Part shown: positions 43,957 through 53,900 of the stretch, one piece after another
Position numbering within the stretch: the stretch's first letter is position 1
Layout of the letters: every line of letters starts with the position of its first letter
Made by a program: the position numbers and the translations under genes
Notes under the pieces: generated by a model
Databases searched by the model: none
Told to the model about the DNA's origin: nothing
What the model saw: the letters and a program-made list of their open reading frames with translations, nothing else
From: JBNAGF01 sp049801055
GTDB lineage: Bacteria; Pseudomonadota; Alphaproteobacteria; Rhodobacterales; Rhodobacteraceae
Assembly (NCBI RefSeq): GCF_049801055.1
Contig: NZ_JBNAGF010000009.1
Span: 62,001-126,000, forward strand
DNA: 64,000 nucleotides
Direction of reading: 5' to 3'

Positions 43957-45578
43957 AAACGTTCCTGAGTTTTTGTCTTGTCGCAATCTTCGGGGCCACC
44001 GTCGCACTGGCACAGAACGATGCTGTTGTGGCGCGCACAGAGCTTGGCAGCGATCCCGCTTTCTTGGCCCCGGTCGTCATCGATGGTCAGGATCTCTTTG
44101 TCGTTCGAGGCTCCAGCGCGCTACCGGCGATTGAAAGGGCCAAACGGATTCAAAAGCGCATCATCGATGTGGCGACAAATCTTGATGATCCGAATTTCGA
44201 GATTTCCATACAAAACGGAGAATTTGGAAAAGAGATACAGATCGACAACCGAATGATCACAGTCGCAACTGTCGCAGACGCCGAATATGAACAGATGGAA
44301 ATCGACGTTCTGGCTGGTCTTCAGGCCGATGCAATCAGCGCGGCAATCAAACAATATCGTCAAAGCCGATCTTCCGAGGCGAGGATAGACAGCGCCTATT
44401 CGGCAATTGCTTGGTCCGTCGGTTTTCTTTTGGTTACGTTTGTCTTTTTTACGCGCCGCAGACGGCTGACGGAGTTTGTGACGAAGCAAGCCGAAAAACG
44501 GTTTGCGCAGGTGGAAGCCGCGACCAAGTCGATCCTGCAACGCCGGGCTTTGACAAGCCTCATAAACTTCCTGCTTCAGATCCTGCTCTGGGCGATTTAC
44601 CTGATACTGTTCTATTACTACCTGTCATTCGTTCTGCTGTCTTTTGCCGAGACACGGCCGATTGCAGAGATCCTGCTGAAATACGTAAGCGAACCGCTGA
44701 TCGCCGCGTTCCAGGCGATCGTCGGATACCTTCCCAATCTGGTGATGCTTGGGATCATCGCCGTCATTGCGCGGTATCTCATTCAAGGCGTCCGGATCTT
44801 TTTTGACAATCTCGAACAGGGTGTGTTCGAGCTGGGTGACTTCGAAAAGCACTGGATTGGACCGACGTTTTTTCTGACCCGCATCCTGATTATCCTGATC
44901 GCTATCGTCTTTGCCTACCCCTACATACCCGGCTCCGAGTCTCGGGCGTTTCAGGGTCTGACCATTCTGGCCGGTGTCATGGTTTCACTTGGATCGAACA
45001 CGGTTGTGTCAAACATGATGGCCGGTCTTTTTGTGATCTATCGGCGCAGCACAAATGTGGGCGATCGGATCAAGGTCGGTGACAAGGTCGGAGATGTTGT
45101 CGAGATCAAGCTGATGGAAACCGTGATAAAGTCCGTGAAGAACGAGATGATCAGCATCCCCAATGCTCAACTGCTCAACTCCGAGGTCGTGAACTATTCG
45201 CGAAAGGTCGATGGCCGTGGCCTTTTGGTGCACACAACGGTTGGCATCGGCTATGAAGAGCCGCCCAAAAAGATCAAGGCCATGCTGATTGAGGCGGCAC
45301 GGCGGACATCTGGCCTCAAGAAGAGCCCTGAGCCGTTTGTCCTTTGGACCCAGTTGGCAGACTACGCGATCAACTATGAAATCAACGCGTTCACCTCACG
45401 CGGTGGCAGTTTGCCCAAGATACTATCCGATCTTCACGAGAACATCGTTGATGTTTTCAATGAAAACGAAACGCAGATCATGACACCGTCCTATATCGCT
45501 GACCCGGATATTCCCAAGATCGCGAACACCGGCTGGGACGGTCAACTTGCCCAAAGTGACGAGAGCAGCAAGAAATAG
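43953..45578 (+). CDS. Mechanosensitive channel, MscS family, second of a pair
   Basis: 541 residues with a signal peptide (to about residue 22, VALAQNDA) and a periplasmic domain to about 145. Several membrane helices follow between about 150 and 360. The MscS-type region reads YRRSTNVGDRIKVGDKVGDVVEI and SIPNAQLLNSEVVNYS. It is longer than the first channel and not a close copy of it. Four-base overlap with the first gene implies coupled translation, so a two-subunit channel or a paired response is possible, though MscS channels are usually homo-heptamers. Confidence 0.87.
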   Translation: MKTFLSFCLVAIFGATVALAQNDAVVARTELGSDPAFLAPVVIDGQDLFVVRGSSALPAIERAKRIQKRIIDVATNLDDPNFEISIQNGEFGKEIQIDNRMITVATVADAEYEQMEIDVLAGLQADAISAAIKQYRQSRSSEARIDSAYSAIAWSVGFLLVTFVFFTRRRRLTEFVTKQAEKRFAQVEAATKSILQRRALTSLINFLLQILLWAIYLILFYYYLSFVLLSFAETRPIAEILLKYVSEPLIAAFQAIVGYLPNLVMLGIIAVIARYLIQGVRIFFDNLEQGVFELGDFEKHWIGPTFFLTRILIILIAIVFAYPYIPGSESRAFQGLTILAGVMVSLGSNTVVSNMMAGLFVIYRRSTNVGDRIKVGDKVGDVVEIKLMETVIKSVKNEMISIPNAQLLNSEVVNYSRKVDGRGLLVHTTVGIGYEEPPKKIKAMLIEAARRTSGLKKSPEPFVLWTQLADYAINYEINAFTSRGGSLPKILSDLHENIVDVFNENETQIMTPSYIADPDIPKIANTGWDGQLAQSDESSKK

Positions 45579-45666
45579 GGGCAGGCGTTTGCGCCGATCG
45601 GGTTTCCGACGATGGATTGGTCCAAACCCGGATGTGAGACGTATCTACAGTAAAGGAGGGTTAGAT

Positions 45667-46188
45667 ATGTTTCGAATACTGTTGTTGATGACCTTGATGC
45701 TGGTTGCTTATCGCGTTGACGCGCTGGAACTGGACGCCCCTTTTGAATCGATTGATGGCGGAACGCTTTCGTTGTCCGCATGGAACGGTCAACCGGTTCT
45801 CGTTGTCAACACCGCCTCTAGATGCAGCTTCACCAAGCAATACGATGGGCTTCAAACATTGTATGATAGCTATCGCGACCGAGGACTTGTGGTTCTTGCC
45901 GTTCCTTCCGATGACTTCCGGCAAGAACTCTCGAGCAATGAACAGGTCAAGGAGTTCTGCGAAATGCAATTTGGCCTCGACCTGCCGATGACTGTCATCA
46001 CCAGCGTCAGAGGTGAACAGGCACATCCGTTTTTCAGATCCCTGAAGGCGGAAGAAGGTTTTGAGCCGAGTTGGAATTTCAACAAGGTTCTGATCGGCCC
46101 GGATGGAGCGCTTGTGGCCACCTACGGGTCCGGTACCAAGCCGAACTCCGCGCGCGTAAGAGGAGACCTTGAAAAGCTGCTGAATTGA
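45667..46188 (+). CDS. Exported glutathione peroxidase-like protein
   Basis: 173 residues. A hydrophobic N-terminus to about residue 18 suggests export. The catalytic cysteine is in NTASRCSFTKQYDGLQ and the tryptophan in SWNFNKVLI. The glutamine that completes the active site in classic enzymes (CNQF) is replaced by Asp in VPSDDFRQEL, a change I also associate with some bacterial relatives. It would reduce hydroperoxides using thioredoxin or glutathione-like donors. GGAGG before ATG 45667 fixes the start; the frame runs open from 45547 over the channel gene's end. Confidence 0.87.
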   Translation: MFRILLLMTLMLVAYRVDALELDAPFESIDGGTLSLSAWNGQPVLVVNTASRCSFTKQYDGLQTLYDSYRDRGLVVLAVPSDDFRQELSSNEQVKEFCEMQFGLDLPMTVITSVRGEQAHPFFRSLKAEEGFEPSWNFNKVLIGPDGALVATYGSGTKPNSARVRGDLEKLLN

Positions 46189-46218
46189 AACCCGCGCAGA
46201 CGAAATTTCAGCATGCCA

Positions 46219-47031
46219 TCAAAACAAGAGGCCCAAGCCGGCAATGATCAGGCAGGCACCGGTTATGCGCGAAAACAGCCGTGGATTGGGTGCAAACTTT
46301 TCCGCAAGAACATAGAGGGCAAGGCCCACGATCCAGAAAAGGTTCATCACTCCGCCAACAAACAGAAGAACCATCAGAGCCCAGCAGCATCCAACACAGA
46401 AGACGCCGTGACGCGCACCAGTCTGAAAGGCGCCCCAAAGGCCCGGCTTTTGATGTTCCGACAGGAACTGTGCAGGGGATCGGCATAACGTCAAACACGA
46501 CTCCTTCAGACTGGTGAACTGGTATATGCCTGCACCGATCAACAAAGCTGCCGCAAAGCCGCGGGATTTGATCGTCATCATAGGCCCGTCGGAAATCCCC
46601 AACGTTTCCACGCTCCATTGTAGGCCTATGGCTGCAATGCTGAAGACGCCCCAAACCGTGAGATAGCCACTCAGGAACACAATGCTGAAGGCAACCACCC
46701 GGTCATCTTCCGGCCCCATCCGTTTGATCGCAGAGTAAAGAAGGAGCATCGGCGCGGCGCTTGGGGTCATCATGGCGATCATCATGATCCACCACATAAA
46801 AAACATCACAACCGCGTAACCGACCGTCCAGACAGGTTGTGGGCCCATCGACATTGGCTTGCCGATCGGGCCGGCCATCCGGGTCATTTCCGCCGCGCTC
46901 ATCCCCATGCCGACACCGGCATAGGTGTAAATGCCAGCAAGCAATACGATCACTGTTGCGGCGGTTGCGACGATCCATTGATCGTGGCGGACAAGCCGTT
47001 CGACTGGTCCGCTCTGTTCTGGTCGCGTCAT
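46219..47031 (-). CDS. DUF2182 integral membrane protein
   Basis: 270 residues with about seven hydrophobic segments. The family's signature MWWIMMIAMMTPSAAPMLLLY lies near residues 80-100, rich in methionine as in predicted metal-binding membrane proteins. It follows the DUF1326 gene by 7 bases, and these two families are commonly paired. A role in metal (copper or similar) handling is suggested by the methionine-rich helices but is not established. It converges on the glutathione peroxidase gene with a 30-base gap. Confidence 0.83.
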   Translation of the reverse strand: MTRPEQSGPVERLVRHDQWIVATAATVIVLLAGIYTYAGVGMGMSAAEMTRMAGPIGKPMSMGPQPVWTVGYAVVMFFMWWIMMIAMMTPSAAPMLLLYSAIKRMGPEDDRVVAFSIVFLSGYLTVWGVFSIAAIGLQWSVETLGISDGPMMTIKSRGFAAALLIGAGIYQFTSLKESCLTLCRSPAQFLSEHQKPGLWGAFQTGARHGVFCVGCCWALMVLLFVGGVMNLFWIVGLALYVLAEKFAPNPRLFSRITGACLIIAGLGLLF

Positions 47032-47038
47032 GGAATGA

Positions 47039-47680
47039 TCAGGCGGCCACGCGGCCCTGGCCTGTCAGATGCAGCGTTGCGATGTGGGCGTGGGTCCCGG
47101 TGTTCTTGAGCAGATCCAATGCGGCGCCGTCGTGGGTCAGGGATTTGCCCTTGGCCATTTCCGCCATGCCAAATTCAAACCCGTTGGGCAGTTGAATACT
47201 CACCCGGTGCGGTTCACCCGTCACGATATTCGGAATGGGCATCAGTTCGGTTTCGACAACACCGTCCACGCTGCCTTTTGCCACCCTGTTTTCCGCGTCG
47301 ATCTCAACCGAGATATCGGCGTAAATCGTGTCATGCTGTGTTGGGGACATGGCCGCAAAGATGAACCACATCGTTGCCATTTCTGCGGTATCCTTGCCCG
47401 ACATGATCGCTCCGAGCGCTGCGCGTTGGTCTTCTGTCGCGGCCTTGTCGATGATCAACTGAAACTCGCCATTACCTTCGTGAATTGCACCCGGCCATTT
47501 GTAGACCACGGCGGTCCTCAACCCATTCAGAGACACTTCGCCGTAATGACCTTTATCGATCCGAAAGAAGACAACCGCTTCGCAGGTGCCGTCTGTTGGC
47601 AAAACGCCAAACTGGCACGGGCAACCAAAGTTACAGTTACAATTGGCCATTTCTTCGCCTTGAATGCTCCAATCAATCAT
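47039..47680 (-). CDS. DUF1326 protein with cysteine-rich N-terminus
   Basis: 213 residues. The N-terminus carries ANCNCNFGCPCQFG near residue 11-24, four closely spaced cysteines that could bind a metal. The rest is predicted soluble beta structure. The start at 47680 has AGGAATTCC upstream; the frame runs to 47749. It is the usual partner of DUF2182. The cysteine motif with the methionine-rich partner points to metal binding, unproved. Confidence 0.8.
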   Translation of the reverse strand: MIDWSIQGEEMANCNCNFGCPCQFGVLPTDGTCEAVVFFRIDKGHYGEVSLNGLRTAVVYKWPGAIHEGNGEFQLIIDKAATEDQRAALGAIMSGKDTAEMATMWFIFAAMSPTQHDTIYADISVEIDAENRVAKGSVDGVVETELMPIPNIVTGEPHRVSIQLPNGFEFGMAEMAKGKSLTHDGAALDLLKNTGTHAHIATLHLTGQGRVAA

Positions 47681-47905
47681 CGGAATTCCTTTCGAAATCT
47701 GGTCAGTTTCTTGAGGCGCCTTGCGCCTACAACGACCGCTCGAACTCAATTGGGCGACGTGATTTCAAACACATTCTGTCATTAATATGCACGCGAAACA
47801 TATCATATCGGTGATCTCAAGAGAACCGTCTTTCCCGGGGGCAACCCTCCTGTCACTCCACCCGCCAATCGTGGATTGGCATTGGCGACGGCTGACAGGT
47901 CCATC

Positions 47906-50900
47906 TCAGACGACAACCGGCGGCGCCCCGGTATCAACCGTCATGTCCTGATCCACCGCAATGACTGCAAGCACCGCCGAGGCACCATCCACCGCCTGAT
48001 AGACGTCGAGCGTTCTGCCGTCTCCACCGGTTATGGTTTCCGATCCTCTTCGTTCGAACGTGGTGGTTGAGCCGGGCGAGTTGTCCACCAAACTCAGGTT
48101 TTCACCGGCATCGCCCAAAACCATGATCCCATTTGATGTTTCTCCCGCATAGGCTTGCAACAGCGGGTCCAGACTCGATGAAAAATCAAAAATGTTCTGT
48201 AGTGACAGTGTCGTATCCGCGTTGGAAACTGCGTTTTCAACGCTCAGTTCCTCGATACTCGAATAATTGTCTGAAACGATGATCGCAGAAAAGTCAAAGC
48301 TGCCGGATGTCGTCAACAACACTGTGTCTCGGCCCGCACCACCATCCGTCGAACCCTGCGACAGGCCTGCGCGCTGGATTTGATCGTTGCCTGAACCTGC
48401 CAGAACGTCGGACCCATTCGAAAGCGCAATGAGCGTGTCATTTCCCTCTCGGCCATCCAATTGCCCGCCCGATGCCGACGCCGTCATGGTATCGCCAAAG
48501 GGTGTCCCGTGCGCGATCTCGATGTTGCTCAATGAATGGGTGAACGACAGCCCGTCCCATGTGCCTTCTGCCGTTCCGGTGGTCAGGTTCACATTAACCG
48601 GACCATCAACACCATTTCGGTTATAGCGAACGGCATCATCTTCACCACCTGCACCATCGGCGCTGTCGGTTCCAGCCCCGAGGATAAACCGGTCGGCTCC
48701 GGATGTTCCAACAACCGTGTCGTTTCCATTGTCTGTTCGCAGTTCCAGACGCGTTTGACCAAAGCTGCCTGAATAACTGAGATCCATGACGCGGGATCCG
48801 TCTACATCGATCTGCCCGGCGCCGAGATTTGCGCTCACGTTTCCGTTGTAGAAACCCAACTGAACATTCCCAACGCCACCGTTTATCGTGACCGTTTCCT
48901 GCCCACCGGATTCGAATATGCCAATCCAACTCCATTGGGACGAATTGAGGCTAACACTGATGGTGTCATTGCCAAGCGATCCGGTGATCCCGAAGCCCTG
49001 AGCTTGCGTTGCGGCCGGGACGCCGAGCAGCGTATCGGTTCCCACGGTGCCGGCTGCGCCTTTGACAACCGTGCTGCTACCGCCATTGGCATCTATGGTG
49101 GCAGTGATACCTGCCGAGCCGATGTTCCTGTAATCCAGATTGTAATACGAACCGCCCGTCGCACCGGTGAAATCGATCGTATCGTTTCCGGCCGACCCGC
49201 GCACCCTGTCTTCGCCCGAATTGCCCATCGGGTTGATCGAGTCGTTTCCCGGCGTGCCGCCGAGATCATCATTTCCGGCTGTTCCAAGGATGGTATCTCC
49301 GCCGCCGGCTCCGACGATTTGCACCGCGTCCGCCAATGTCATGGACCGGAAATTTATCCCAAAGGAATTGCCGTCAAAATAGATCCGGGCCCGTGTGTCC
49401 CCTTCGGATGTGTATTCCGCGATTTGAAGGGTTCCGATCTGGGCCTGAGCCATGCCCCCGAATTCCAAAACGTCCTGCCCAACCACGAAATCGTCGACAA
49501 AGTCGTTTCCGCCGGTGAAAACAACGGTGTCGTTTCCTGCGCCAAGTTCAAAGAAGTCGTCTCCACTTCCAGACGTGAGACTGTCGTCACCGGCATTGCC
49601 ACGCACCGAACTGTTGCCGGGCGCGGCCTCGATTGTATCGCCAAAGGACGACCCGCGTATCTGTTCAATATTCTGGAAGGTATGCGTGAAGCTCGCACCG
49701 TCCCACATTCCAACTGCGGTTCCAATGGCCCCTGCGAATGTGACCTGAACACCCTGGGACACTCTACTGCGATCATATCGTATTCGGTCGATATCACCCT
49801 GGCCATCGGCGCTGTCGGTCCCGGGACCGAGAATGAAGCTGTCACGAAACGGGCTTCCGGTTATCGCATCGTCGCCGCCACGCGAGCGGATCTCCAGCCT
49901 GAGCCGCGACGTGTCCCCGGACAGAACACTGACCGCCACGGACTCATTGTCGGTTGATGTCAGGACGCCGCCGAGGATTCCGGACACATTCCCGTTCCAT
50001 CCCATGGTGATCCGTACGATGCCGTCGCCTGGCGTTACATTCACAGTGTCCTGACCACCGGCCCCAGACGGGGAAAAGTCGAAGAAAGAAAACGCGCTGG
50101 AGTTCTGAGTAATGTTGACCTGATCGTTCCCGGCTGAGCCGATGATCCCGAACCCCCACCGAGCCGCCTGCTGGACATCAACCAGCGTATCGAACCCCAA
50201 TGTGCCTTTCTGAATTGCATTGGCGTTAAGGGCTAGGTTGAAGTCGATATTGGCAACGATCCCGACCGATCCGATAGGGCGATAGTCGACAAGGTGAGCG
50301 CCGTTTGATGAGTTGTTGGTATAGATGAACCGGTCGTCGCCCGGCGAAGCGAGGATCCGGTCGCTATCGGAATTTCCCATCAAGTCGATTGTGTCATTGC
50401 CGATCGTCCCGCTGACCGTTTCACTGCCAGCAGTGCCGGTGATTACCTGACCGGGTGCCGAGCTGACATCGATGATCTGCAAGGCTTCAGCGAGCGTGAC
50501 ACCGACAAGGCCCACCGAATGCGAACCGGCACCAAAGGAAAACAAAACGCCGGACTGCCCCCCAAAACTCTGCTGGGCGACGGTGGCCGTGCCCAACTGG
50601 GACAAGACCGGATCCGAAAGTTCCAGCACATCCGATGAAACGTCAAAATCCTGAATCAGGTCATTGCCTTCGGAAAAAACAACAGTGTCATCACCCTGCC
50701 CGGTGGTGACGGTGTCATTGCCCATCCCTCCCGCAATGCGATCATTCCCGGCAGCACCCAGCAACACGTCATCGCCACCACCGCCCGACAAGGTGCTGTC
50801 GCCGGTCGAGGCTGGATTGACGCCGTATTGATCCGCCTCGATGGAACCGGTGAAATCAGCGCGATACTGGGCAAAGAACGCAGCAAAAGCCGCAGTATCC

Positions 50901-53900
50901 ACCGAGCCTCCGACAAGGCTCCTGCCGATGACATCCTTGATCGTGGCAACAGTCGTCTGAATGCCTGAAACAGAATAAAAGCCCGGATTTGTGGGCGTTC
51001 CGATCTGAACCCCAGTGACGTTACCTGTTCCGGCGACATAGTCGATGCCCGATCCGACAAAGGCAAAGCTGCGCCCATCGGACGCTGAAAATCGGATTTC
51101 AGTTGCGGAGGCGGTTGGTGTTCGCAACTCAGAGCCACTGCCGCTTGGCCCGAACAAGGCCGCGAAAGGCATGTCCGAGATGTCCAGTTCGAATGGTGCC
51201 GAAGGCGAACTGAGATTGTTGACGGAACCGGCTGTCGAGATTGCCGCAATATTGTCGGCAATATTGACGGTAACGGCACCGGTGGTCGTGCTACCTTCGG
51301 TATCCGAAACGGTGTAGGTAAAACTGTCTGTTCCGGCAGACGTCCCGCTGGGCGTGTATCTCAATGACCCATCCGGTTCGATCGTCACCGAGCCACGTCC
51401 CGGCGCGCCGACTGAACTGACCGTGAGGGCTGTGCCCTCCGGATCGCTGTCATTCGCAAGCACTACAATTATGGTCTCTGCACCGACCACAGTTCCGACA
51501 GTGTCGTCACCAACAATCGGCGGATCGTTCACCGGCGTCACCGTCACCGAGATCGTCGCCGTGTCGGTGGCCTGACCATCCGTCACCGAGATCACGAAAC
51601 TGTCCGGACCCGCGTAATTGCCACCCGGCGTGTAGGTGTAGCTTCCGTCCGCGTTCACCACGGCGGTGCCGTTGGCGGCCTGCGTGGACAGGGCATAGCT
51701 CAGCGCATCGCCATCGGGATCGGTGGCCAGGACGGTATCGGAGAGCACGCCGCCTTCGGCAACGGTCTGCGAGCGGTCGTCCAGAACCGGCGGATCGTTC
51801 ACGCCGCCCACATCAATGGAAATTCTGGTCGTTACCTGCGCCTGACCATCATCAACTTCGATTGCAAAGCTGTCGTTGCCCGAAAAATTGTCGTTTGGCG
51901 TATAAGTATATGTGCCAGATGCTGATACAGAGGCCACGCCATTCTGAGGGGCCTCGGTGATACGAAAGATCAGATCGGCAGCAGCCGTATCCGGGTCGTT
52001 GACCACAAGGGGAACTGTGAGTGACCCTCCCTCCACCACATTCACTGAGATGTTTGGCGCCACGGCAGGGGCATCATTCACGGCATCAACCGTGATTGAC
52101 ACTTCAACCGTTGCAGTTTCTCCAGCGGGGTCGCGCACCTCAACTGTGAAGGTGTCATCTCCGAAAAAGTTGTCAGCGGGTGTATAGGTATAGCTGCCGT
52201 CCTGGCGCAGTTCGACGGATCCGTTCGCGGGATCTGCAACCATCGAAAAGGCGATTGCATCATTGTCGGGATCCGAAGCCGTGATGGTGCCGGATATATC
52301 AGTATCTTCGTTTCCACTGGATGGTTCAGACCTGGCCTGCGGCGCACTGTTGGTCGCAGCAACCGTAATGGTAATCATTGCAGGCTCGGATAGTGCCTGA
52401 TTTGAATCCAGAACAACGAAAGCAAAACTGTCCTGACCCGTGAACCCTTCGTTTGGAGTGTATTCGTATGTGCCGGCGGCAGCGTCGGTTACAACAACCT
52501 TCCCATTGGGGGTGGAGACCACTTGCCCCTCTTGCGCAAGAACAGTTTCACCACTGGACTGCGAAAGGACCAAAGCGAACCCCAGCACGGCACCATCCAA
52601 GTCGGTGCCCTGAAGCGCCCCAGTGGCTGTGTTCCCATCGGAGGAAACCGTCAGCCCACCTTCCCCGGCGACCGGGACAAAGTTGACCGGAATCTCCGGT
52701 TGCCGATCTGGCTCGCCCCCGCCACTGTCGCCGCCATCCGGTCCGCTTCCACCATCGCCACCAGAAGACCCGCCCGGATCGTTCCCGGGGATACTGTCGG
52801 ATCCGCTTCCTCCGTCATTTTGTGGTGTTCCCGACGACGGGTTTCGCGGACCGGTCAACGGATCACTGGGATTTGCCGGATCCGTGCCGCTATCGCCTCC
52901 GGATTCCGGCCCTGATTCGCCATTATCGCCACTGTCGTTGTTGGCTGGCTGGCCCGAAGGGGCGACGCCATCGGTGGCCTGCCCATTACCGCCATCTACT
53001 GCGGATCCCGAGTCTGTGTTTGGATTTTCCGACGGCGCAATTGGGGTATCTGTCGGAACCGGATCAGTTGTGGTGTCCGTGCCCGGATTTGCATTCGCCT
53101 CGTCGCCAGAGACGTATGGCTCGCCGCCAGCTACGCGATTAAGTGCCTGTTCGACGGCTTCGACGAATCTTTCCTCCAGCGCCTGATCATTCAGAATCCC
53201 GACAAACTCTCTTTGAACCTCTTGAATGGTGCTTGGTGTGATCAAAAGAATTGTCTCGGGATTGGTAATTATGGCAACCCGGTTGCCCTCGAGATCCTCG
53301 ACATCAATCTCCCCGATCTCATCAGTGCCGGGGTCTGGCAGCAAGCCGACAACAACCGTTATGTTGCCATCTTCTGCAATGATCCTGACCTGAACGGTTG
53401 TGCCCCGAATGGCCAGAGTCGACGCCGGTGTTTCAACATCCATACCGCCTGTTTTGGCGACTTGACCGGCAATAAAGACAAAACTTCCCTGAATGAGATT
53501 GAACGTGGCGGTATTGTCCGAACCATCAGGATCAAAAATCAATTCATCAAGGATCATTCGGGAACTGGCACTGAGTGAAAAAATCGTGCCGTCAACAAAT
53601 GTCAGGGATACTGATCCATTAACTGTCGTTTCAACCACGTCATTTTGGTAAACGAAATCTCCCTGAGACAGAGAAACCCGGCTACCGTCCGCGCGAGTTG
53701 CCGTGGCGGTTCCTGAAAGGTTTTCAACCTGACCTATGGGGTTTTCCAGGTCGGTGGACGTGTTTGTTGTGTGTGAGGATGCAACGCGGATCGCTTCGCT
53801 GCCACCCGATAAACGAACAACATCGGCACCGCGGATAACAGCGCCATCAGGTGATACTATGTCGGCTGGTGTCGTCGATCCAAAGTAATCCGATATACGC

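Noticed and set aside
48380..50850. Repeated GGNDT-type DNA as a possible repeat array or CRISPR
   Set aside because: The repeats are in frame, code for RTX and duplicated protein modules, and lack constant spacer-repeat spacing.
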